Assembly: GCA_949289935.1 (NCBI GenBank)
Contig: CASEQD010000001.1
Location: 88,934 to 152,933, forward strand
Direction: 5' to 3'
Length of the DNA stretch: 64,000 bases
DNA from: an uncultured Pseudomonadota bacterium
GTDB lineage: Bacteria; Pseudomonadota; Alphaproteobacteria; RF32; CAG-239
The notes below the pieces were generated by a model. It made no database searches. It had not been told where the DNA came from and saw nothing but the letters and a program-made list of their open reading frames with translations. Numbering within the stretch: position 1 is the first letter of the stretch; each line of letters opens with the position of its first letter. This document shows, in pieces, positions 16,176-24,412 of the stretch. A program made the translations under genes and the position numbers.

Positions 16176-16304
16176 TTATCTGTGCGGATAAGCATGCGGA
16201 TATCCGCTTCCCTCAACGGGCTTCGGCGCGGAGACTTTTCCGCAGGCAGACAGGCTTCCCGCCAGCAAAACGGCCGCTGCCAGAAGAAACAACATTTTTT
16301 TCAT
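16176..16304 (-). CDS. 42-residue lipoprotein, LptM/entericidin-like size
   Basis: Short gene easily missed: ATG 16304 after an AAGG site, stop TAA at 16178-16176. The product begins with two Lys and a hydrophobic leader ending in the lipobox LSAC (Cys21), followed by a short Pro/His-rich tail (KPVEGSGYPHAYPHR). Mature length about 22 residues. It lies 21 bases upstream of the VWA gene on the same strand and may share its transcript. Similar tiny lipoproteins (LptM/YifL type) are frequent in proteobacteria, but the LptM 'CGxKGPL' tail is not matched beyond CGK. Confidence 0.6.
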   Translation of the reverse strand: MKKMLFLLAAAVLLAGSLSACGKVSAPKPVEGSGYPHAYPHR

Positions 16305-16398
16305 GATTTTGAAACCTTTTTGCTGTATTTATATTAAGTATAGTAGATTATATACTATTAAACAGAGGTAAACACAAACCTATATTTGAGTTATTACC

Positions 16399-16929
16399 AT
16401 GATAAAAAAATTTTTGCTGGCAATATTTTTGTGCGCAGGGTTTGTTGCCACAGCCGCAGCAGGGGAAAAAGGCGTCAATATTTATGATTCGCCGCGCAAA
16501 GTTCCGTCCAAAGAGCTGCTGCACAACGACATGAAACGTTACAAACTGTCTGATTTTAAAGACAAATTTGTTTTGGCAATGTTTTGGTCGCGCAACTGCA
16601 CTCCCTGCGTTAAGGAGCTGAAGAGTGTTAATAATATGGCTCAAAAGGTAAAAGACAACGGCATTAAAGTTGTGTTGATTTCGCCCTCCCAAGAATGGAA
16701 AGACACTGCCGAACAACGTCGTTTCCTTGATAAATTCGGTGCCAAAGACATTGATTTTTATACCGATGAAAAAAGCGGTCTTGCCTCTGAATTCGGCATA
16801 TTTACGTCGCCACATACGGTGCTGATAAACAAAAAAGGTGAAGAAATCGGCCGCATCCGCGGGGCTGCAGAATGGGACGACAAAGATGTGATAGATTATT
16901 TGTACAAGCTTCAGGCCGAACACGGGTAA
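16399..16929 (+). CDS. TlpA-type periplasmic thioredoxin-fold protein
   Basis: 176 residues. Signal peptide (FLLAIFLCAGFVATAAA), then a TlpA/redoxin fold: YKLSDFKDKFVLAMFWSRNCTPCVKELKSVNNM with a CTPC active site, and the cis-Pro region FTSPHTVLINKKGEEIGRIRG. Probably a periplasmic disulfide reductase or cytochrome-maturation-type thioredoxin; specific partner unknown. Eighteen bases separate it from gpt, suggesting co-transcription. Confidence 0.85.
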   Translation: MIKKFLLAIFLCAGFVATAAAGEKGVNIYDSPRKVPSKELLHNDMKRYKLSDFKDKFVLAMFWSRNCTPCVKELKSVNNMAQKVKDNGIKVVLISPSQEWKDTAEQRRFLDKFGAKDIDFYTDEKSGLASEFGIFTSPHTVLINKKGEEIGRIRGAAEWDDKDVIDYLYKLQAEHG

Positions 16930-16947
16930 AAAAAACAGGTAAACAAG

Positions 16948-17376
16948 ATGAGCGAAAAATATTATATCAGCTGGGAAGAATTTCATCAAGATGCCAAGCA
17001 TCTGGCGCAAAAGCTAAAAAACGGCGGTTACAACAAAATTATCGCCGTCAGCCGCGGCGGGCTCCTTCCGGCGGGGATTTTGGCTTATGAGTTGGATATT
17101 CGCAATTCACAGGCAGTTAATGTTTCCAGTTACGACAATGACGAGTTTCGCGCCGATGCCGATGTTAAAATAGATTGTCCGGCAGGAGAGGCGGATGAAC
17201 ACACACTGATTGTGGATGATCTCTCCGACAGCGGACGCACCTTCCGTCTGATGCGGACATTATTTCCGCGGGCGCATTTTGTTGCGGTATATGCCAAACC
17301 GCGGGGAAAAAGCGTGGTAGATACCTGTGCGCGCGAAATTCCCGACAACTGGGTTGTTTTTCCCTGGGACATATAA
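16948..17376 (+). CDS. gpt: Xanthine-guanine phosphoribosyltransferase
   Basis: 142 residues, close to E. coli Gpt (152). The N-terminal SEKYYISWEEFHQDAKHLAQKL and IIAVSRGGLLPAGILAYEL match the family, and HTLIVDDLSDSGRTF is the PRPP-binding loop. NWVVFPWD near the end is the substrate-side motif. It salvages guanine and xanthine to nucleotides. The C-terminus is about 10 residues shorter than in E. coli. Confidence 0.9.
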   Translation: MSEKYYISWEEFHQDAKHLAQKLKNGGYNKIIAVSRGGLLPAGILAYELDIRNSQAVNVSSYDNDEFRADADVKIDCPAGEADEHTLIVDDLSDSGRTFRLMRTLFPRAHFVAVYAKPRGKSVVDTCAREIPDNWVVFPWDI

Positions 17377-17400
17377 AAAAACCGGGGGTTTTCCCCGGTA
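17376..17400 (-). terminator. Rho-independent terminator for the DotB-like ATPase gene
   Basis: Stem ACCGGGG/CCCCGGT with a 5-base loop; reading on the minus strand the stem is followed by a T7 tract. On the plus strand only an A-rich tail follows, so it serves the minus-strand gene. Confidence 0.8.
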
Positions 17401-17425
17401 AAACAAAAAAATATTCTGTTGCGGC

Positions 17426-18391
17426 TTATAAATCCGGAAACATATTCATTCCTTTGGACAAACGGGTCATCTGCGTTTCCATGGATGTTGCCAGATTCAA
17501 CTTGCCGCTTTTGATAATGCCCCGCACCTGATCGCCTTTGTTGGTGTCCGGATTGGCAAACAGATAAGTGAGTTGCGGATGACGACCGGCGCCGATTCCG
17601 ACCAGAGTTTGATGCAAAACGCCAAGCATACCACGAGAAAACAGATCATAAGCCAATTCTTCACTCATGGAGGTTGATGAAGCATATTTTACCACCGAGT
17701 TGATGGCATCAGCCACGTTGTTGCCGTGGATGGAAGACAGCACCAAGTGCCCGGATGTTGCCGCACGCAGCGCTTCACTGGCGGTTTCCGGTGTTCTTAT
17801 CTCACCTACCAAAATATAGCGCGGTTTGGAACGCAGAGCCGATTTCAGGCCTGCCCCCCAGTCTCCGTCAGGCGGAATATTCTGCTTGCACAACCCAAGC
17901 CCGCCGCTGCGGGAGTGATATACGCCATCCAGCGGCATTTCGCACGGGTCTTCAATTGTATAAGCAAAACCGCCTTCCGTTTGCAAATATTCTTTCAACA
18001 GAGCAGAAAGGGAAGTTGTTTTACCCTGTCCCGTCGGCCCCGCCCACAGGATAAGACCGGAAGCGTTGCTCAGGCTTTTGAGATAAGTAACCAGATTTTG
18101 GTCAAATCCCAGTGTGGAAAGCGGCGGTACCTGCTTGGGCATTTTTCGTCCGCAATATTGCGGGCCGTAAATGCTCATTGTCCGTTCAATACGGTAAAAC
18201 ACACCGTCATACAACAGTGAATAGCTGGGATTGTGTCCGTCCCAGGCTTCTTGCAGCTGCTTGTAGAATTCTTCAAAATCTTCCGCCGGCAGGATGGCAA
18301 GACCGTTCCGGGTTTTTCCGTCCGGAATAAATGCCTTCTTGTCCGGTGTAACATAAATATCCGAAAATTTTACATCATTAATTTTTACCAT
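17426..18391 (-). CDS. DotB/TraJ/PilT-like secretion ATPase
   Basis: 321 residues from ATG 18391 (AGGTG site 8 bases upstream; a GTG at 18403 is the alternative). Walker A is LWAGPTGQGKTTSLSALL, followed by an Asp box AYTIEDPCEMPL, Walker B RYILVGEIRTPETA and the His box LVLSSIHGNNVADAI. There is no four-cysteine zinc site, which sets it apart from the assembly ATPase at the start of the window. The type resembles DotB/TraJ ATPases of IncI/Dot-Icm-like type IVB secretion and conjugation, or PilT retraction ATPases. It is alone here, 14 kb from the pilus operon, separated by unrelated genes. Confidence 0.8.
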   Translation of the reverse strand: MVKINDVKFSDIYVTPDKKAFIPDGKTRNGLAILPAEDFEEFYKQLQEAWDGHNPSYSLLYDGVFYRIERTMSIYGPQYCGRKMPKQVPPLSTLGFDQNLVTYLKSLSNASGLILWAGPTGQGKTTSLSALLKEYLQTEGGFAYTIEDPCEMPLDGVYHSRSGGLGLCKQNIPPDGDWGAGLKSALRSKPRYILVGEIRTPETASEALRAATSGHLVLSSIHGNNVADAINSVVKYASSTSMSEELAYDLFSRGMLGVLHQTLVGIGAGRHPQLTYLFANPDTNKGDQVRGIIKSGKLNLATSMETQMTRLSKGMNMFPDL

Positions 18392-18511
18392 TGTTTCAAA
18401 CACCTAAAAGAACCACACTTTTTCTCAGTTTAGCGGGAATAGGTTAAGAAAAGATAAACCTGTTTCTTCCAACATCAGGCTTTCTTTTCCCTACGGCGGA
18501 AATAAAATCAT

Positions 18512-19471
18512 CTAGAACTCAATCACCGGACGGACAGAGTTGGCGGCGTCCTTAGCTATGTTAATGCGTCCGAATCCACCTGTAACCGACATGTCAAAGT
18601 TCCATGCGTAACGTTGATTGTTTTCGGAGGACGACCACCACATATCGTAAGCAATGTTTACTTTGTTGATTCTGATCAGGCTTTGATTTATAATTGTTTT
18701 ATTTTTATAAATGCTTTCTAATACACCTCCGGCCGGTAAACACCATTTGCCTTTTGTTTCCGTTGATGGGGCATAGTTGTACACCTTCCAAAACGCCGGG
18801 TAATATTTAGAGGCACTATCTCCGTATTGTTTATAACTGTAATCAATAACAGTTTTCGTATTTTCACAGCTGGCAAAATCGTTTGTCGGAGCATTGCTGT
18901 AATTCGGTAAATCTGGAATATCAATGTCTTCCGTTGACCATTCAAATCCTCCCAGTCCTTCCAGAGCCAAGGCCTGTCCGCAGCCGTCCCCGCCGATATA
19001 GGCCACAACGCCGACCGGTTCAACCCCGCTGACGCGGTAGTCCGAACAGCTGCCGTCAATATTTAAGATTTGCCCGATTTTACAGTTTTTGGCATAGCCG
19101 GTGCACTGGCCGAGAATCGCTCCGGCTCTCTTTGTGCATTTTCCATCTTTCCATTCATAACCGGAAGCGCAGGCGCAGGAAGCATATTTGTTATTGCAGG
19201 GCGTTCCGCTGCCGGAAGCATAGCCGGTACCGGAACAATCGTATTTGAAGCCGTATTCGGCGCAGGTTTCTTCCTTGCTGGACGGGCACGCCCATTTATC
19301 GCCGAACGGGCATTTGATGCCTTTGCCGTTCGGGCAGGAAGTTTCGGTATAACCCAAAGTGGCGCAGTCGGTGGTTGCGATACATTGGGCGGAAACAGAA
19401 ACTGGGAACATAAAAGAAGAAGCCAGCAGGATAAAATATTTACCTCTGGCGGAATAAGAAATCACACACAT
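18512..19471 (-). CDS. Secreted Cys-rich protein with DUF1566/Lcl-like C-terminal domain (paralogue A)
   Basis: 319 residues from ATG 19471 (GTGTGGAG site). A signal peptide (YFILLASSFMFPVSVSAQ) precedes a Cys-rich segment, residues about 27-135, with CxxxxDCxxLGY and CPFGDKWACP modules and an EGF-like CACASGYEWKDGKC. The C-terminal 190 residues contain KGKWCLPAGG, WWSSSENNQRYAW and end in VRPVIEF, the pattern of DUF1566/Lcl C-terminal surface domains. A paralogue at 58.1 kb shares long near-identical stretches (for example GQCTGYAKNCKIGQIL, YYPAFWKVYNYAPST) and the same promoter. Likely a surface or secreted adhesin-like product; function unknown. Confidence 0.75.
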   Translation of the reverse strand: MCVISYSARGKYFILLASSFMFPVSVSAQCIATTDCATLGYTETSCPNGKGIKCPFGDKWACPSSKEETCAEYGFKYDCSGTGYASGSGTPCNNKYASCACASGYEWKDGKCTKRAGAILGQCTGYAKNCKIGQILNIDGSCSDYRVSGVEPVGVVAYIGGDGCGQALALEGLGGFEWSTEDIDIPDLPNYSNAPTNDFASCENTKTVIDYSYKQYGDSASKYYPAFWKVYNYAPSTETKGKWCLPAGGVLESIYKNKTIINQSLIRINKVNIAYDMWWSSSENNQRYAWNFDMSVTGGFGRINIAKDAANSVRPVIEF

Positions 19472-19502
19472 TTCATTCTCCACACTTTATTACACTGGTT
19501 TT

Positions 19503-19531
19503 AGTGTAGCATGGATTTTGCAATTGTTCAA
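19503..19531 (-). promoter_or_regulatory. Promoter of secreted paralogue A
   Basis: On the minus strand TTGAAC (19531-19526), 17-base spacer, TACACT (19508-19503) preceded by TGC (extended -10). The same promoter with almost the same spacer and leader precedes the paralogue at 58 kb. Confidence 0.75.
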
Positions 19532-19570
19532 TCATTATTTTCATGTAAAAGTGAAAAAAATGAAGAGGAT

Positions 19571-19895
19571 TTTTTTATTGAATCATACCCTCCCTAACCC
19601 TCCCTACTCAGGGAGGGAATGCGAGGGGCACTACTCAGGGAGGGAATGAGGGGGGGTAAAGCGAAGCTGCTTCGGTCAACTGAATTGTAACGATTGTTTC
19701 CTTAGGCTGTTGCCTGTTCGCAATCTAACAATTCAGACTCTGTCGTTGAAAAACAATTCAGATGATTGGTTTTGAATCATACCCTCCCTACTCAGGGAGG
19801 GGAAAACGGGGATTACTCAGGGGAGGAGAAAGAAGAGGCTACTCAGAGAGGGGATATAAGGAAAGGGGCTACCCGGAAGGAGAATATGGAGGGAA
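19571..19895. repeat. Complex intergenic repeat, copy 2 (100-bp core at 19661-19760)
   Basis: Fills the gene-free stretch between the secreted-protein promoter and the phosphatase gene. Core 19661-19760 is in the same orientation as copy 1. Stem arms are 19680-19696 and 19721-19736. On both sides are hairpin-forming units of the type CCCTCCCTACTCAGGGAGGG (8-bp perfect stem, ACTC loop) near 19598 and 19783, plus degenerate versions near 19630, 19813, 19838 and 19868. Module TTGAATCATACCC appears near 19577 and 19773. No open reading frame of substance. Confidence 0.8.
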
Positions 19896-19950
19896 GCAGA
19901 AGAAAAGATAAAAGAGCATTCCAGTCATAAGAGGTGTTAGAGCAAGGGTT

Positions 19951-20430
19951 TTATTTTTTCTTTGAAACGATAAATTTTTTTAACAAGTTGGAACAGGCGG
20001 TTTCAAGCATTTCATACACCCGGTCAAATCCGTTATGATAATAAGGATCGGGGACATTGATTCCGAATTCCGGCGCATATTTAAGGATTAATTCAATCCG
20101 GGCACGGTTATAACGGTCATCGCCCCGAGGACGACGGTATTCAAGTTCTTCCGCATTATTTTCATCCATCGCCAAAATCAAATCGAATCCGGCAAAATCA
20201 TCGGCACAAACGGGACGAGAGCGCAAACTGCGGATATCCAGCCCATGATTCAACGCGCAAATAACCGCCCGGGCATCCGGTTCATCGCCGGAATGAAAGG
20301 CACTGATTCCTGCCGAATCCACATTTATTTCATCCGATAAATTCTGTTGTTGCACCAGCCGCCGCATTATCCCTTCAGCCGTCGGCGAACGGCAGATGTT
20401 GCCCAGGCAGACAAACAATATCTTATACAT
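19951..20430 (-). CDS. Low-molecular-weight protein-tyrosine phosphatase
   Basis: 159 residues from ATG 20430, overlapping the end of the Lon-like gene by 8 bases. The active-site loop VCLGNICRSPTAEG (CX5R-S) is at the N-terminus and the general-acid motif DPYYHNGFD is near the C-terminus. Such enzymes dephosphorylate tyrosine on, for example, polysaccharide-export kinases; none is encoded here. Overlap suggests translation coupled to the protease gene. Confidence 0.9.
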   Translation of the reverse strand: MYKILFVCLGNICRSPTAEGIMRRLVQQQNLSDEINVDSAGISAFHSGDEPDARAVICALNHGLDIRSLRSRPVCADDFAGFDLILAMDENNAEELEYRRPRGDDRYNRARIELILKYAPEFGINVPDPYYHNGFDRVYEMLETACSNLLKKFIVSKKK

Positions 20431-22864
20431 TTGACCCCAGACAGCCATAAGTTTCACGGGCATAGCGGGCATAGAGCCGATAATATTCGTCCAGTTTTTT
20501 CTGAACCATTCCGTTGACCGTTTTTTCCGGGTATTTTCCTTTTTTATCCGGTTTGCCGGCCGGAATTCCGGTTAAAAGCTCTATACCATCATCTACCGTA
20601 TCAATCGCCCAGATATGAAACTGTCCTTCATCCACGGCCTTTTGAATATCTTCGCGCAACATAAGATTGCTGACATTCGTGCGGGGAATAATCACCCCCT
20701 GATCTCCCGTCAGTCCGTTGTGGCTACAAACATCAAAAAATCCTTCAATTTTTTCATTTACGCCGCCAATCGGCTGAATTTCGCCAAACTGGTTAATGGA
20801 ACCGGTAACAGCAATGTTTTGTTTTATCGGAATCTCAGAGATTGCCGAAAGCAGGCAATAATATTCCGTTGAAGAGGCGCTGTCTCCGTCGACTCCGCCG
20901 TATGACTGTTCAAACACAATAGATGCGCTCAGAGACAAGGGTGAATATTTGGCAAAACGATTGGACAGCAGCGCCTGCAATATCAACACGCCTTTGGAAT
21001 GAATCGGCCCTGACATTTCGACTTCGCGTTCAATATTGAAAAACTCACCCCGTCCTAGGCGAACCTGCGCCGTGATTCTGGCCGGTTTGCCGAAAGACGT
21101 GCGGGTAAAATTGTAAACAACCAACCCGTTAATCTGCCCTACCCGGCTGCCTTTGACATCCATTAAAATCGTCCCGCGGTCGATTTGTTCCAACATGGCC
21201 TGTTTGATGCGGTCGCTGCGATAGATTTGCGCTTCAATTGCCTGTTCGATGTGGTTTTTGCCAATTTGGTTGGCTTTGGACTTACGCGCCCAATAATCGG
21301 CCTCCCGCAGCAAATCGCCGATTGATGCAATATGCGCCGTCAGTTTTTCGGTATCGTCCGCCATGCGCGAGGCATATTCAATCACTCTGGCCACGGCCTG
21401 TTTGTTCAGAGAACGGAGTTTTTTCTTTTTGGAAAGAGAACCGATAAGCTTTGCATATTCAATTTCGTTTTCATCCGTCCGATCCATGATAACGCCGAAA
21501 TCGGCTTCTACCTTAAAATAATCAGAAAAATCAGGATCACGTTCACTCAAAACATCGTACAGTTCGGCGTCACCGGTCAGGATGACTTTTACATCCAGAG
21601 GAATCGGCTCCGGATCAAGGGAAATGGTGGTAAAAGTGCTTTCGTCGCTGGGTGATTCAATTTTAATGTTTTTGGAGGACAAAGCCCGTTTTAACGAATC
21701 CCAAGAATATGGCTGGAGCAAAAGCTTCCGGGCATCCATCAACAGAAAACCGCCGTTGGCCCGGTGCAAAGCTCCCGCTTTTATGAGAGTAAAATCGGTC
21801 AGCAATGCACCATATTGCTGAATGCGTTCAACCCGCCCGACCAGATTTCCCTGCGTGGGATGATCAAGCAGAATTATTGGCGCTCCGGCGCCTTTTTCGT
21901 TTTTAACCACGACATTTACTTTGAATTTGGCAAATTTGTCTTCTTCATTTTTGTTCATTTTTGAGAGCAACATGGTCAGGGCGTCGCCGCCTTCCTCCTG
22001 ACTGCGTTCCGGCGTTTCCGGCAGAAAATCATCAATATTCGAGATGATATGATTTTGCACATTGCGCAAAAAATCGCCGGCACTTTTATTTCCTTTATAT
22101 TTTTTCCGCAATTCATCTATCGGCTGTTTAACGGCTATTTTTATGAATTTTTCTTTTAAGGCGCTAATCTCTTTGCGTTGTTTTTCTTCCCAATCCGGCA
22201 AATCGTGCGCAACATTTTCTATTTCCTGCTGCATGGCATTCAGATCTTCCATCAGACCTTTTTTTTCTTCTTCGGGAAGTTCTTCAAAAGCATCGGAACT
22301 CAAAACTTCGCCGTTTTTGGTTGGTGCAACAACAATTCCGGCCGGCATGTGCAATAAAGAAACGCTTTTTCCTTTGGCTTTCTTTTGCAAAATTTTGATA
22401 TATTCATCTTTTTTCTGTTTGAATTTTTCCCGGATAATGCTCAGATTGGCTTTATATTCCTCACTTTCCAAAATGTCCGGAATCACCGTTGAAAAATCTT
22501 CAATCAAAATATCTATGTCCTTGGCAAACTCGGTTGCCTCTCCCGCCGGAAAACTTATGGCATGCGGGCGGTAAGGTTCGTCAAAATTGTAGACATAAGC
22601 CCAATCATCCGGCGTTGGCCGGTTTGCCGCTTCTTTTTTCAGGATGCGTTTAACCAGACTTGTTTTTCCCGTTCCTTCCGGGCCGAGGCAAAAAAGGTTA
22701 TATCCTTTGGACTTGATGTTTATGCCAAGTTCAACCGCACTGATTGCCCTGTCCTGCCCCAAAGCCGAGAGACGTTCTTCCAGCTCTGCCGTGGTGGTAA
22801 AGTCAAATTTGCGGGAATCGCATTTTTTATAAAGCTGTTCCGATTTTAATTTTGATATAGCCAT
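20423..22864 (-). CDS. Lon-like ATP-dependent protease (LonB-type, AAA_32/Lon_C)
   Basis: 813 residues. Walker A GPEGTGKTSLVKRIL near residue 60; a large helical insertion (about 110-310) separates it from the Walker B region GGFLLMDARKLL; the proteolytic domain at the C-terminus has the catalytic Ser in GGVDGDSASSTEY and Lys in IGGVNEKIEGFF. The N-terminal Lon substrate domain is absent, as in the bacterial family annotated as AAA-family Lon-related protease. It probably degrades specific regulatory or damaged proteins. Divergent from the TPR gene at 22937. Confidence 0.9.
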   Translation of the reverse strand: MAISKLKSEQLYKKCDSRKFDFTTTAELEERLSALGQDRAISAVELGINIKSKGYNLFCLGPEGTGKTSLVKRILKKEAANRPTPDDWAYVYNFDEPYRPHAISFPAGEATEFAKDIDILIEDFSTVIPDILESEEYKANLSIIREKFKQKKDEYIKILQKKAKGKSVSLLHMPAGIVVAPTKNGEVLSSDAFEELPEEEKKGLMEDLNAMQQEIENVAHDLPDWEEKQRKEISALKEKFIKIAVKQPIDELRKKYKGNKSAGDFLRNVQNHIISNIDDFLPETPERSQEEGGDALTMLLSKMNKNEEDKFAKFKVNVVVKNEKGAGAPIILLDHPTQGNLVGRVERIQQYGALLTDFTLIKAGALHRANGGFLLMDARKLLLQPYSWDSLKRALSSKNIKIESPSDESTFTTISLDPEPIPLDVKVILTGDAELYDVLSERDPDFSDYFKVEADFGVIMDRTDENEIEYAKLIGSLSKKKKLRSLNKQAVARVIEYASRMADDTEKLTAHIASIGDLLREADYWARKSKANQIGKNHIEQAIEAQIYRSDRIKQAMLEQIDRGTILMDVKGSRVGQINGLVVYNFTRTSFGKPARITAQVRLGRGEFFNIEREVEMSGPIHSKGVLILQALLSNRFAKYSPLSLSASIVFEQSYGGVDGDSASSTEYYCLLSAISEIPIKQNIAVTGSINQFGEIQPIGGVNEKIEGFFDVCSHNGLTGDQGVIIPRTNVSNLMLREDIQKAVDEGQFHIWAIDTVDDGIELLTGIPAGKPDKKGKYPEKTVNGMVQKKLDEYYRLYARYARETYGCLGSNV

Positions 22865-22936
22865 TTTAAGAATTTCCTATTATGATAATTATTGTTTTTG
22901 ACTATAACTTCAGAAAGCTAATTTAGTGTAAACATT

Positions 22937-24412
22937 ATGCTTTATGTTTTGCTTTTTTTATGTGTTTTTACGGCTGCCGCCATCAGTATTTTTTTTAAAA
23001 AAATGCGTCTGTACCATTTTCAAAGACTGGCGGTAAAGGGAATGTTGAAAAAAAAACAGGCGGGACAGGCTGCTGCTTTTTTTTCTTCGGAGCAGATTTT
23101 TAAAATCGTCCGCAAACTTCTGCGCAAAGGCGCCAAACGCCCTTTGTTTTATTTGTGTTTCGGGAAAACTTTTCCGGCAGAACAATACCTTAGAAAAAAC
23201 AATGATCTTTTCGGCGCAGCGATTTTAAAAGCTTTTGATGATTATTATGAAGGAATCCGGCTTTTGCAAAAAATCACCAAACAACATCCCGACAATTACG
23301 AAGCTGAAGCCGAGCTTGCGGAACTGTTTTTTATTACCGGGCAAAAACAAAAAACCGATGCCGTTTTGCAAAAAATTCCCCGGCAGCGGATATCTTCTTA
23401 TGTCCGGGCAAAAAAATGTTACTACAAAGCCTGTCTTTATCTTGATGCCGGCAACATGCTTGAAGCTTCCGAATGCGCTGCCCGCGCCGCCAAGCTGTTC
23501 CGGCGGGAAAAGGCTTATGTTGAAGAAGGAAAAGCCTATCTGCTGGCCGGAACAATCTATCGTGTTTCCGCCGTGGAAGACGTTGCTCATTTTATGTTTT
23601 GCCAAAGCCGTAAAATTTTTTCTTTTTTAAAATATCCGGAAGGCGAAGCCGAAGCTCTCGGCAATCTGGGAATGCTCTGGACAATGCGTGAAAATTTTAC
23701 CGAAGCGGAAAACTGCTTCAGGCAAAGCCTGAAAATTTATGAAAGATGCCGTCCCGAAGCCGAAGGAATAATCAAAAATCAACTGGCTTTGCTTTTTTTG
23801 CTGCAAAAAGACTATTCCAAAGCCCATCGGACGGCAACGGAAGCCGCCAACTGTTTTCAAAAACACCTTTTTCCTGCCGGAACGGCTTTCAGTCTTGAAA
23901 TTCGCGCTTATATCGCTTATGGTGAAAAAAAATGGAAAAATTTGATTTCACTGGCAGGAAAAGCCGCCGGTATATATGAAAAACTGCATGACGTATCCGC
24001 CGAATTTGAGTGTTTATATCTGAAGTCGTGGGGAGAATATGAAACCGGGGCTTTAACACAAGCCGAAAAAAATCTGCGAAAAATTATTTCAGGCAAAAAC
24101 AATCAGTCTCATTGTTTTCATTTGGGAAATGCTTATAATCTGCTCGGGCTTGTTTTTCTCAAACAAAACGACCTGCCCCGAGCCAAAGGACTATTTTTAC
24201 AGTCGGCCGCGCTGGAACAAAAAGACGAAAGATTCAGCGGCGCCGCTGCCGATTATGCCAACATCGGCTTAATTGAATATCGTTCCGGAAATACCGAACA
24301 AGCTCTGAAAACTTATGAAACCGCTTTAGTTTATGCTTCGGCTTTTTCCGAGACGGAATTTTCCGCTTTTCTCCGAAAAAGAATCGAAAGCCTAAAGACC
24401 GAGCTTAAATAA
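22937..24412 (+). CDS. Membrane-anchored TPR-repeat protein
   Basis: 491 residues. A single N-terminal TM helix (MLYVLLFLCVFTAAAISIFF) anchors a soluble helical-repeat domain. TPR-like units are clear from about residue 215 onwards: EAEALGNLGMLWTMRENFTEAENCFRQSLKIYE, then HLGNAYNLLGLVFLKQNDLPRAKGLFLQSA and AAADYANIGLIEYRSGNTEQALKTYETAL. This region acts as a protein-interaction scaffold; partner unknown. Its 3' end overlaps the convergent EEP-like gene by 21 bases. Confidence 0.7.
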   Translation: MLYVLLFLCVFTAAAISIFFKKMRLYHFQRLAVKGMLKKKQAGQAAAFFSSEQIFKIVRKLLRKGAKRPLFYLCFGKTFPAEQYLRKNNDLFGAAILKAFDDYYEGIRLLQKITKQHPDNYEAEAELAELFFITGQKQKTDAVLQKIPRQRISSYVRAKKCYYKACLYLDAGNMLEASECAARAAKLFRREKAYVEEGKAYLLAGTIYRVSAVEDVAHFMFCQSRKIFSFLKYPEGEAEALGNLGMLWTMRENFTEAENCFRQSLKIYERCRPEAEGIIKNQLALLFLLQKDYSKAHRTATEAANCFQKHLFPAGTAFSLEIRAYIAYGEKKWKNLISLAGKAAGIYEKLHDVSAEFECLYLKSWGEYETGALTQAEKNLRKIISGKNNQSHCFHLGNAYNLLGLVFLKQNDLPRAKGLFLQSAALEQKDERFSGAAADYANIGLIEYRSGNTEQALKTYETALVYASAFSETEFSAFLRKRIESLKTELK

